Positions 15,426-22,224 of a stretch of DNA of 64,000 nt are shown here, piece after piece (position 1 is the stretch's first letter; every line of letters begins with the position of its first letter). The position numbers were made by a program, and so were the translations under genes. The stretch is from IMG/VR virus record IMGVR_UViG_3300027970_000012, positions 1-64,000 of that record. The stretch is one strand, 5' to 3'. A model generated the notes under the pieces. It had not been told where the DNA came from and ran no database searches. It saw only the letters and a program-made list of their open reading frames with translations. Origin of the DNA: a virus.

Positions 15426-16633
15426 TGAAGCTTACCTAACTGCAACATTCGCCTTATCTTATTTATTGATTTGGGGACAGTTTCTTTAATTCTAACATTA
15501 GTATAAGACTTTGTTGGTTGACCTGGAGTGAGGCTTTGTAGAAACTTCCGATACTTATCCGTTCCCACCTCATATACCTCTTCATTGAATAGATGCACAT
15601 TCTGTAGCCAAGATTTAAACATCATTCCATCTTCCGTCACACAAATTAAATAATTGGTTCCTCTTCTCGTGACTTCTCCCACCAATCCAGTATTCAGATT
15701 CTCAACAATGGAACCTACTGGATACAAATTATTAACTTTATAATTATATCTCAACATTTCCATATCTAATTCTGGAGCAATTTTCCATAACTCCAGAGAT
15801 TCTTTCTGCTGACCTCTACTCATAGAATCAACCACCGAATTAAACAATTCTTCTTTATCTGCTCTCTTCATTGGAGCAGGCAGACTAGAGAAAAATGCTT
15901 GAGCGTTTCCTTCTGCGGCTGAAGTTCTCAGTGCAGCAGAAGACCCAGTTCCACCAGTATCACTGTCTGGGTCCTTTCCTGGAGCTGCAAGGACTTCAAT
16001 ATTAGCGAATTGGTAGTCCTGCCCTTCTCCCTTATGAGCTAATGACTGAAACTCTCCTAGCCTATCTGCACCCACAACTAATCTTACATCTTGATATCCA
16101 TCATTTCCTAATGCAGTTAATACATCAAAGATAGTTTTTGATTCATCATTATCCAAAATATAATCTGCATAATCAGGATACATCATTTGCATATATTGAA
16201 TCTTAAGACTTGGGTTTAGAGGATTTGTTCCAGCATCTTGAACTCTACTTGGATATATTCGGAAGTCATAATTATTTTCCGTTGCTTTAGACATTCCAAA
16301 TTTACACATATTCTCGTGATTTTTTGCAGGAGGATTAAATCTTCCTACAACAACTACAACACCCTTTGCAGATTTTGGAACGGGTGAAGCTGCTGCCTTT
16401 GTAGATTGAGTTTTTTGAACTTGTTGTTTAGGTTGACGTTGAGACTTTTGTTCTTGCTCTGCTCCTTGTCTACCCGAGAAAATCTTAAGTTCTCCACCAA
16501 TAGTTTTAGCTACCAGCTTACCTGAATTATCATAATAATCTCCGTGGCCATTGCTTCTCCAACCTCTCTGCCTTGCTTGCGTAGATGCTTGAGTTTCTCT
16601 GGCTTCACATATAAATTGTATAAAAGTTTTCAT
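15422..16633 (-). CDS. Nucleotidylyltransferase-like protein with capsid-targeting-like N-terminus
   Basis: The 403-residue protein starts MKTFIQFICEARET, close to T4 IPIII MKTYQEFIAEAR, with a predicted gp21 cut after I-C-E. A Gln/Lys-rich linker follows. Residues about 88-250 look like a HIGH-superfamily nucleotidylyltransferase: GVVVVVGRFNPPAKNHENM (HxGH-like, here with Asn-His), RLVVGADRLGEF and GSSAALRTSAAEG (the ISSTxLR-type motif). This fits NMN/FAD adenylyl- or cytidylyltransferase-like enzymes. The C-terminal part (YPVGSIVENLNTGLVGEV) is an SH3-like KOW-type segment. The late promoter at 16651-16657 and the N-terminus suggest an enzyme packed in the head and injected; the substrate is unknown. 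Confidence 0.8.
   Translation of the reverse strand: MKTFIQFICEARETQASTQARQRGWRSNGHGDYYDNSGKLVAKTIGGELKIFSGRQGAEQEQKSQRQPKQQVQKTQSTKAAASPVPKSAKGVVVVVGRFNPPAKNHENMCKFGMSKATENNYDFRIYPSRVQDAGTNPLNPSLKIQYMQMMYPDYADYILDNDESKTIFDVLTALGNDGYQDVRLVVGADRLGEFQSLAHKGEGQDYQFANIEVLAAPGKDPDSDTGGTGSSAALRTSAAEGNAQAFFSSLPAPMKRADKEELFNSVVDSMSRGQQKESLELWKIAPELDMEMLRYNYKVNNLYPVGSIVENLNTGLVGEVTRRGTNYLICVTEDGMMFKSWLQNVHLFNEEVYEVGTDKYRKFLQSLTPGQPTKSYTNVRIKETVPKSINKIRRMLQLGKLQ
15460..15466 (-). promoter_or_regulatory. Probable internal late promoter
   Basis: ATAAATAAG on the minus strand, inside the 3' end of the nucleotidylyltransferase-like gene and about 35 nt before the ATG at 15425. It may give the basic protein its own transcript. 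Confidence 0.45.
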
Positions 16634-16650
16634 TTAACAGGGTTTTTAAG

Positions 16651-16657
16651 TATTTAT
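16651..16657 (-). promoter_or_regulatory. Late promoter
   Basis: GAATAAATAC on the minus strand, about 18 nt upstream of the ATG at 16633. It overlaps the last part of the preceding gene's spacer. Confidence 0.65.
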
Positions 16658-16664
16658 TCAATTC

Positions 16665-17756
16665 TTAAAGTTTACATTCAAGATACTTCTTTTTTCTCAA
16701 TATGTCTCCATTCATTGCGTGATTCCGATTTACAAATTGAACTGATAAATTCTTATATGGATACATAGCTGTAGAATTACTGTCTTCAGCTGGGTCCTTT
16801 GACCTTAACGTAGTGTCGTATATAACCATATACACTTCTGGCCTGAGTGCAACCGTATCTGGTGGATGATTTCTTTTATATATTTTCTCAGCTTCCATAT
16901 ATATGAAAAGCGAGTCCTCGTCACTATGTTCTTCTTTACCATTTATAATAATATAATCCGCGAAATTATCTTTCATACCAAAACAATAATAGTTAATTTC
17001 ACTGTCCGTAGCTGGAGTTCGTATTCCCATAATTCCTTCTGGAAAGATTACTTTGTTACGGTCAGTAGGGTCAAGAGAAATCAAGCCCGTTGCAACGGCC
17101 TTATCTATCAATTTTTTGGGTCTAGCTGAGTGTAAAGTGTGATAAGTTCCTGCACTTCCCCAAGAAAAGAAATTACTTTGTTTTAATGATATTCTAACTT
17201 TTTTTAGTTTTGTTTGAATTGTTACATCAGATTTACTACTTTTCCCCGCAGCATCATCTATGGATATAATTGGGCCAATTCCAATTTTTTTCTTATTTAC
17301 ACTCCATATTGTAAGTGTAACATTATGATATTTTTCAAATAATAAATACGAAAACTCTTTTAAATCAGATTTGAGTTCCGTTAATTTTAGTAGTTTGTCT
17401 ACTATTACTGAATGAAAGTATAGTTCATATGCTCTTCCTGGATTTAGGATGGATGAACGTTTTCCAACTGGACATTGCGTATATACTTCTCCCGTTCCAG
17501 TATTCTTACCAACCACTCGTATCTTTTTTATATTTCCGTCAGTGGATTCTTTAAATTTAGAAAGTGGATATTTAGAAACTAACGCTGCATAAATTTTTTT
17601 ATGTAATTCTGGACCATTTTTTAAAATCTTCGGAATGACCCATATCGTGTCCTTTTTTTTGTATATTAGATTATCTGACTTAGGTGCCAATTTTTGAACT
17701 ATTTCTAAAATTTTATATGGGTCAGCTAGAGTATGTCTTACGATTGGTGGAGCCAT
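16665..17756 (-). CDS. Unrecognised protein, possible PD-(D/E)XK-type nuclease
   Basis: The start at 17756 (MAPPIVRHTLADPYKI) is preferred because the upstream ATG at 17789 lies within the late promoter ATAAATATC. The 363-residue protein has a central SIDDAAGKSSKSDVTI and, after a short strand, KVRISLKQSNFFSWG. An Asp then a strand ending in hydrophobic-S-L-K-Q resembles the D...(D/E/Q)xK core of restriction-type nucleases, but the acidic residue before K is replaced by Leu, so this is tentative. No obvious membrane segment is present. It is late-transcribed and lies between mazG and the cargo-like nucleotidylyltransferase gene. Confidence 0.6.
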   Translation of the reverse strand: MAPPIVRHTLADPYKILEIVQKLAPKSDNLIYKKKDTIWVIPKILKNGPELHKKIYAALVSKYPLSKFKESTDGNIKKIRVVGKNTGTGEVYTQCPVGKRSSILNPGRAYELYFHSVIVDKLLKLTELKSDLKEFSYLLFEKYHNVTLTIWSVNKKKIGIGPIISIDDAAGKSSKSDVTIQTKLKKVRISLKQSNFFSWGSAGTYHTLHSARPKKLIDKAVATGLISLDPTDRNKVIFPEGIMGIRTPATDSEINYYCFGMKDNFADYIIINGKEEHSDEDSLFIYMEAEKIYKRNHPPDTVALRPEVYMVIYDTTLRSKDPAEDSNSTAMYPYKNLSVQFVNRNHAMNGDILRKKKYLECKL

Positions 17757-17779
17757 AAATTCAAGAGTATACCATATGA

Positions 17780-17786
17780 TATTTAT
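17780..17786 (-). promoter_or_regulatory. Late promoter
   Basis: ATAAATATC on the minus strand, 23 nt before the preferred ATG at 17756 and immediately after the mazG terminator. Confidence 0.65.
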
Positions 17787-17795
17787 CATATATCA

Positions 17796-17818
17796 TAAAA
17801 AAGAGGCTTTCGCCTCTT
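17796..17818 (-). terminator. Rho-independent terminator after mazG
   Basis: AAGAGGC-GAAA-GCCTCTT (7-bp stem, GNRA-type loop) followed by TTTT on the minus strand. It sits 6 nt after the mazG stop and ends the helicase-mazG transcript. Confidence 0.85.
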
Positions 17819-17823
17819 AAATA

Positions 17824-18228
17824 TCAAACGTCTCCTGTTACTCGGTTTTCAGAAAAATATGAATCAAAAGTTCCACTTGGATATCTTGCAGAAAGTTTTT
17901 CAACGTTCATAGCAAAGGCATCATCTATAGTCATTCCTAAAGCCTCACATGCTAATGCGATATAAAATAAAATATCTCCAATTTCACGCTTCATATGAAA
18001 TACATTTTCTGCGTTATATGGCTTTCCCTGAAAGAGAATCTTCTTGACTACTTCTGCGTATTCTCCAGCTTCTGCACAAATTCCAGTGTATGAAGTCATC
18101 AACTTTGGAACATTCACTCCAAGTTCATTTAATTCATTCATTCGTTCTATCAGAGCATCATAGTTTGAGGATGGTTTAGAGGTTATACTAGCTACAAATC
18201 TACTATAATCTTGAGTGCTTACATTCAT
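17824..18228 (-). CDS. mazG: MazG-like nucleotide pyrophosphohydrolase
   Basis: The 134-residue, all-alpha NTP pyrophosphatase is of the short cyanophage MazG type. The metal-binding signature is visible: CAEAGEYAEVVKK (E-x-x-E) and KREIGDILFYIALACEALG (E-x-x-D). It hydrolyses NTPs or dNTPs to NMPs plus PPi. In cyanophages it has been proposed to alter host (p)ppGpp or recycle nucleotides, but that is not settled. It lies 9 nt downstream of the gp41 C-terminal ORF and is followed by a terminator. Confidence 0.9.
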   Translation of the reverse strand: MNVSTQDYSRFVASITSKPSSNYDALIERMNELNELGVNVPKLMTSYTGICAEAGEYAEVVKKILFQGKPYNAENVFHMKREIGDILFYIALACEALGMTIDDAFAMNVEKLSARYPSGTFDSYFSENRVTGDV

Positions 18229-18237
18229 AAATTCACC

Positions 18238-18777
18238 TTAGTATTTAAATTTCAAAAATTTATCCATTTTATTGGATTGTTCTTCAGGATTATAGTCGGA
18301 TTCTAATTCTTCGTCAAGAGCTTCTATTTGAGCAGATTGCTCAACGTTATATAGCTTCATTTTTGTTTTGTCTATACCTACTACAAATCTCTTGAATTTA
18401 GAAACATCATTATCACGATTTCGGAGTTGTTTGAACATTACCTGTCCTAAATTAGACAACTCTTCTGTATTAATGAGAGCAACTGCAACGTCAGCAGTCA
18501 TCATAGTTCCAAAACTATTTTTTGTTAGTATGCCATTACAATAAAATAAATTATCCCCCGATACTCCGATATTAATAGTTTCCAATTCTCCTAATTCTAT
18601 AATCTCTACAATTTCATCAACATAGCTTATGTTATTGTCGGTTATTGTATCTTTCTCTTGTTTTTCTTTGTCTAATTTAATCAACAATTCCGTAAGTTCA
18701 AATAAATCTAGATTACTCAATCCAGATGAAATCATTTTTTCTGCCGTTCTAAAACATTTTAATTCTAAATTATCCAT
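18238..18777 (-). CDS. 41: gp41 helicase C-terminal part with split-intein IntC
   Basis: The 179-residue product has an 87-residue N-terminal segment ending in a canonical IntC (LETINIGVSGDNLFYCNGILTKN), then Ser+1 and the 92-residue gp41 C-extein (SFGTMMTADVAVALINTEEL). The C-extein supplies the end of the DnaB-type ATPase core (arginine-finger region, VGIDKTKMKLYNV) and C-terminal tail. The first ~50 residues (MDNLELKCFRTAEKM..., LFELTELLIKLDKEK) are not intein-like and form an unusual extension. Only 9 nt separate it from the IntN ORF, with no endonuclease between. Confidence 0.92.
   Translation of the reverse strand: MDNLELKCFRTAEKMISSGLSNLDLFELTELLIKLDKEKQEKDTITDNNISYVDEIVEIIELGELETINIGVSGDNLFYCNGILTKNSFGTMMTADVAVALINTEELSNLGQVMFKQLRNRDNDVSKFKRFVVGIDKTKMKLYNVEQSAQIEALDEELESDYNPEEQSNKMDKFLKFKY
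18517..18777 (-). mobile_element. gp41 split intein, IntC half with N-terminal extension
   Basis: Blocks F and G (INIGVSGDNLFYCNGIL, TKN) end in Asn before Ser+1; the penultimate residue is Lys where His is usual. The canonical IntC would be about 35 residues, but this one is preceded by about 50 extra charged helical residues of unknown role. Confidence 0.88.
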
Positions 18778-18786
18778 TTATAATCT

Positions 18787-20157
18787 CTATGAAAGTGAAT
18801 TTAATTTGTCGCCAGGAGTAAGCCCAGTATTGATTGATATTCTACCCCTATTTGTTGGAAATATATGGTCCTTACTCACAATAAGTTCTTTACCACTCTT
18901 AGTCCTAATTTTAACACAATCCTTGAATTTTTTATGATGAGTCAACATAACTGTCTTATATCCATCGTGTGAAGTAATTTGGTCTCCGACACAAATATCT
19001 TGAATTTGCTTTATTGCGCCGTCTCTAAGTTCAACTTTTTCATTCACATAGATGCATTCAGAAACATCAGTCATATCTGGGTCAGAGGATGTTGATCCAC
19101 CTCTACCACTTTGAGTAGCACTCAGAATGGGAACATCATACTCTACAGCAAGTGCTCTAAGTTCTTCTGCAACACTTTTAATATAAGTGTATGAGTTAAT
19201 ATTTGAGTTCTTCTTATATCTATTAGAAGCACAAATATTCAGATAATCAATGAAGATGATGTCTGGATGAAAATGTTTCTTCAGAGCAAGTTCACTCAAA
19301 AGACTTTTGAAGTGCCCAACGTGACCACATCCAGTTGGATATTCTTTAACAATAAACTTCCCGTGAGTTTTTTGAGCCAATTTAATAATTCTAGACTCAA
19401 ATTTTTCTTTCGGAATACTACTCAGTTCGGAGATATTCACATTCAGTAGATTTGAGTCTATTCTCTGAGCGACTTTCTCCTCCGACATTTCTAGACTAAT
19501 GTAGAGAACATTCTTACCCTGAGCTAGAAATGAGCTTGCAAAAGAACACATTGACAATGACTTGCCCGCATTAGGAGCAGACATAATCAGGAATAGGGTT
19601 TTCTTAGAGAGACCACCACCTGTAATTTTATTGAAGTAATCTATATCAAATGGAAGCTTATCCTCTTTACGAGTATAATATTCAAATCTTCTTTCATAGT
19701 CCTCAATTAAGTCGTGACCAATATGTTCATCAAATGAGATAGATAATGCATCCTGCAGAATTCCAGGAATAGCGTCTCTATCCTTAACCTCATCTCCACC
19801 ATCTGCAATACGAATACTTTCCATCAGTGCAAGATAGATTGCTCTGTCTCTACACCATTTCTCAGTGTTATCCACTAACCATTTTAAGTCTACGTGACTA
19901 TCATCTAGACTCCTAATGTAGTTGCAGATATTCTTATATCCATCTTCATTCAAATCTGTTCTCTTTTCAGTTTCAATGAGTAGAATTTCTTTTGTTGCTA
20001 AGTCTTCATAGGAAATGATGAACTTACTAATTTCCTCAAATAATATTCTTTCGTGAGAATTATCAAAATATTCAGGATTGATAAAGGGTAATACCTTTTT
20101 ATAATAATCACTATTGAAAATTAAATTTCGGAGAATAGTGGTTTCAATTTTTTCCAT
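18787..20157 (-). CDS. 41: gp41 replicative helicase N-terminal part with split-intein IntN
   Basis: The 456-residue product contains 367 residues of T4 gp41 (DnaB family) and an 89-residue IntN. Helicase features: Walker A SAPNAGKS (about 193-200), LYISLEMSEEKVAQR (motif 1a region), Walker B IIFIDYLNI (about 300-308), LSATQSGRGG. The extein stops at DMTDVSE, followed by Cys1 of the intein. gp41 unwinds the fork and loads gp61. Active hexamers require trans-splicing with 18238-18777. It lies downstream of the oxygenase gene with a 1-nt overlap. Confidence 0.93.
   Translation of the reverse strand: MEKIETTILRNLIFNSDYYKKVLPFINPEYFDNSHERILFEEISKFIISYEDLATKEILLIETEKRTDLNEDGYKNICNYIRSLDDSHVDLKWLVDNTEKWCRDRAIYLALMESIRIADGGDEVKDRDAIPGILQDALSISFDEHIGHDLIEDYERRFEYYTRKEDKLPFDIDYFNKITGGGLSKKTLFLIMSAPNAGKSLSMCSFASSFLAQGKNVLYISLEMSEEKVAQRIDSNLLNVNISELSSIPKEKFESRIIKLAQKTHGKFIVKEYPTGCGHVGHFKSLLSELALKKHFHPDIIFIDYLNICASNRYKKNSNINSYTYIKSVAEELRALAVEYDVPILSATQSGRGGSTSSDPDMTDVSECIYVNEKVELRDGAIKQIQDICVGDQITSHDGYKTVMLTHHKKFKDCVKIRTKSGKELIVSKDHIFPTNRGRISINTGLTPGDKLNSLS
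18790..19056 (-). mobile_element. gp41 split intein, IntN half
   Basis: 89 residues beginning CIYVNEKVELRDGAIKQI. Block B is LIVSKDHIFPT (S-K-D-H) and the end is LTPGDKLNSLS. The form is that of the gp41-type split inteins known from marine metagenomes (ending in a short GLK-GD tail). The insertion point is DVSE / SFG. Confidence 0.9.
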
Positions 20158-20714
20158 TATTTGTAATGCAGATACGTGCTTAGAATATATTTTGAATTGG
20201 AATTAGGCTCAAGTCCTCTATGTGGGAACATCCACATAGGAGGAAATATAATCAGAGTTCCTCTTTTGGGAACAACAGTAAGGTCTATAAATTCGGTTTG
20301 TCCTCCAGCTTCAACATCATTGAGATACCACATAAATGCAAGAAATCTACGAGCAGTTTCATAATCTTGAACATCTACGTGTGTATCAAAAGCTTCATTC
20401 TCTTCTGGAGAGTATCTCTTAATTCTGTAGTGTTCAAAAGCGTGACTCTCTGGAAATACACCTTTGTTCATAAATTCGTAATATGAATCTCTATACTCCA
20501 AAGTTTTTTGAATCAGATAGTTCTGAACATTATTTACCTCTTCCGATAATTCTCGGTTTTCGGTTAAATTGAATTGCGTGAAATTGGGTCTTCTATCGTT
20601 CTCAATTTTTTCTTGAAATTCAAATTGAGTATCAAATAGATTTACGAGAAAGTCGCATACATTTGGCTCCAAAGCTTCTTCATGTATTTGTATTAAATCA
20701 TTTAATTCAACCAT
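20157..20714 (-). CDS. 2-oxoglutarate/Fe(II) oxygenase
   Basis: The ATG at 20714 (MVELNDLIQIHEEAL) overlaps the uvsX end by 8 nt and is preferred over the ATG at 20741. The double-stranded beta-helix motif is clear: H-x-D in DTHVDVQDY, GGQTEFIDLTVVPKRG, distal His in FPHRGLEP and the 2OG-binding Arg after it. This family (prolyl-4-hydroxylase-like) is common in cyanophages. Substrates are unknown, with protein, nucleobase or host-metabolite hydroxylation all possible. It sits between uvsX and gp41 in the replication operon. Confidence 0.9.
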   Translation of the reverse strand: MVELNDLIQIHEEALEPNVCDFLVNLFDTQFEFQEKIENDRRPNFTQFNLTENRELSEEVNNVQNYLIQKTLEYRDSYYEFMNKGVFPESHAFEHYRIKRYSPEENEAFDTHVDVQDYETARRFLAFMWYLNDVEAGGQTEFIDLTVVPKRGTLIIFPPMWMFPHRGLEPNSNSKYILSTYLHYK

Positions 20715-22164
20715 ATGCAAACTCCGATTTTGCTGCTTCATTCAATGCTTCTAGAATTTCTGGAGTAAAATACTTTTCTGGATTACCGTAAATGGTTTTT
20801 CCATATTGAGTAGTTCCATCTGAAACTTTATACCGAGTTCCAACTTTTTCAAAAATATTATATTTTTCTGCTAATTCCAGAAGTCCGTAGTATCTATCCA
20901 ATCCTCTTTCGTCATAATATAGTCTCATTTCAACTTCTTGATTTTCTTTACTCAATCTAGATTTAAATGTTTTAGCTTTGAGAATAACTCCAACTACATC
21001 AGTTCCGTCTTTTTCCTTAGATTTAGAAAGTTCTAATATTGTAGAAGAGGAATAGATAAGCCCAGTTCCGCCACTTTGGACCTGAGGAGGTCCATATCCA
21101 CCCACATTAGCATATAGGTGATTAGTCACAATCATCGGAATCTTAGCCTGTCCGAGCTTCAGAGTTAACATCCTAAAGCAAGCCTTGATGAGTGCAGCTT
21201 TAGTCATATCCTTTGTATCTTTTTCTAACAAAGTATCATTAATTTCTTTATTCGTAGACAACATTCCTAGACTATCCAATACAAAAATACAAGAATTTCT
21301 TGCTTGTTCTGGAGTCTTAAGATATAAATCTACTGCTTTGAGTGCTTTGGTTCGGAAATCTTCAATCGTGACTACATTCAATACAATCACCCGAGCTAAA
21401 TCTATACCTCTACTTGCTAATAGGGATTTTGTTACTGCGGACTCAGTATCAAAATATAGACAATACCCTGTGGGATTGGCTTCTAGAAAATTCTTTACTG
21501 TTGCTAATGCGAACCACGTATTATGATGATAAATTCCAGATTTCGGATTACTAATATACCAATGTGGGGCATCTATTGAAATATCATACACACTCTCAAT
21601 TCCCAATGGTGTTTTTTCTACAACTACTTTTTTACCATATGTAGACATAATTTCTTTGGCATCAATTGCCGATACTTCAATTCCAGTATGGTAATCACAA
21701 AAATTATGATTAACTGAGCATTCAAATGTATCTTCGCCATCAAAATCTAGACGAATCACCTCGTTATTATGTTTAGTTACAACTTCATTAATTCTAGTAA
21801 ATCCAGTTGGGGTTCTAACATAAATTTCATCAGCTACTTCATATGGAACCTCGTGTTCTCCACTCCCATACAATTTATATAATTGCTCATATGTTAATTC
21901 AGATTCAATCAGGTCTTCATTTGCATATATTGTAATTTTTTCCGAGCCTCTAGCGCATTTCCCAGTTCCAGAAAGTCCAGAATATGCAGTAATTTTATTT
22001 CCAGATACTCCACCAAAGATACTTCCCGATACCAGAGCATTTAAAATATACGAACCAGTATCCACATACGTTTCTGTCTCATCAATATCTTTAGCTAATT
22101 GTGTATACTCTCCGCCAATTTCCTTCACTAAATCTGAAAGAAAATTTAAATTTTGTTCCGTCAT
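20707..22164 (-). CDS. uvsX: UvsX RecA-like recombinase with intein in the P-loop
   Basis: The 485-residue frame contains a 339-residue UvsX and a 146-residue intein. UvsX coats ssDNA and drives strand exchange and recombination-dependent replication. Walker A is GLSGTGK + T, cut by the intein exactly between Lys and Thr. Walker B is CIFVLDSLGML. The C-terminal part (QVQSGGTGLIYSS, the L2-loop region) is intact. A strong sigma-70 promoter precedes it, and the gene heads the uvsX-oxygenase-gp41-mazG operon. Confidence 0.94.
   Translation of the reverse strand: MTEQNLNFLSDLVKEIGGEYTQLAKDIDETETYVDTGSYILNALVSGSIFGGVSGNKITAYSGLSGTGKCARGSEKITIYANEDLIESELTYEQLYKLYGSGEHEVPYEVADEIYVRTPTGFTRINEVVTKHNNEVIRLDFDGEDTFECSVNHNFCDYHTGIEVSAIDAKEIMSTYGKKVVVEKTPLGIESVYDISIDAPHWYISNPKSGIYHHNTWFALATVKNFLEANPTGYCLYFDTESAVTKSLLASRGIDLARVIVLNVVTIEDFRTKALKAVDLYLKTPEQARNSCIFVLDSLGMLSTNKEINDTLLEKDTKDMTKAALIKACFRMLTLKLGQAKIPMIVTNHLYANVGGYGPPQVQSGGTGLIYSSSTILELSKSKEKDGTDVVGVILKAKTFKSRLSKENQEVEMRLYYDERGLDRYYGLLELAEKYNIFEKVGTRYKVSDGTTQYGKTIYGNPEKYFTPEILEALNEAAKSEFAYG
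21520..21957 (-). mobile_element. UvsX cis-splicing mini-intein
   Basis: Residues 70-215 of the frame: block A CARGSEKITIYANE, block B FECSVNHNFCDY (S-V-N-H), block F VYDISIDAPHWYISN, block G IYHHN followed by Thr+1. No LAGLIDADG motif is present; only a short linker replaces the endonuclease. Homing would need help from another nuclease, or it is now fixed. Confidence 0.92.
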
Positions 22165-22186
22165 AATATTCTTTAAGTTATACTAA

Positions 22187-22215
22187 ATTATATACCATTT
22201 CTAAAGTTCCGTCAA
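22187..22215 (-). promoter_or_regulatory. Strong sigma-70 promoter for uvsX operon
   Basis: TTGACG, 17-nt spacer, TATAAT on the minus strand, 23 nt upstream of the uvsX ATG. It has a perfect -10 and a 5/6 -35. Confidence 0.8.
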
Positions 22216-22224
22216 AATTTTAAA

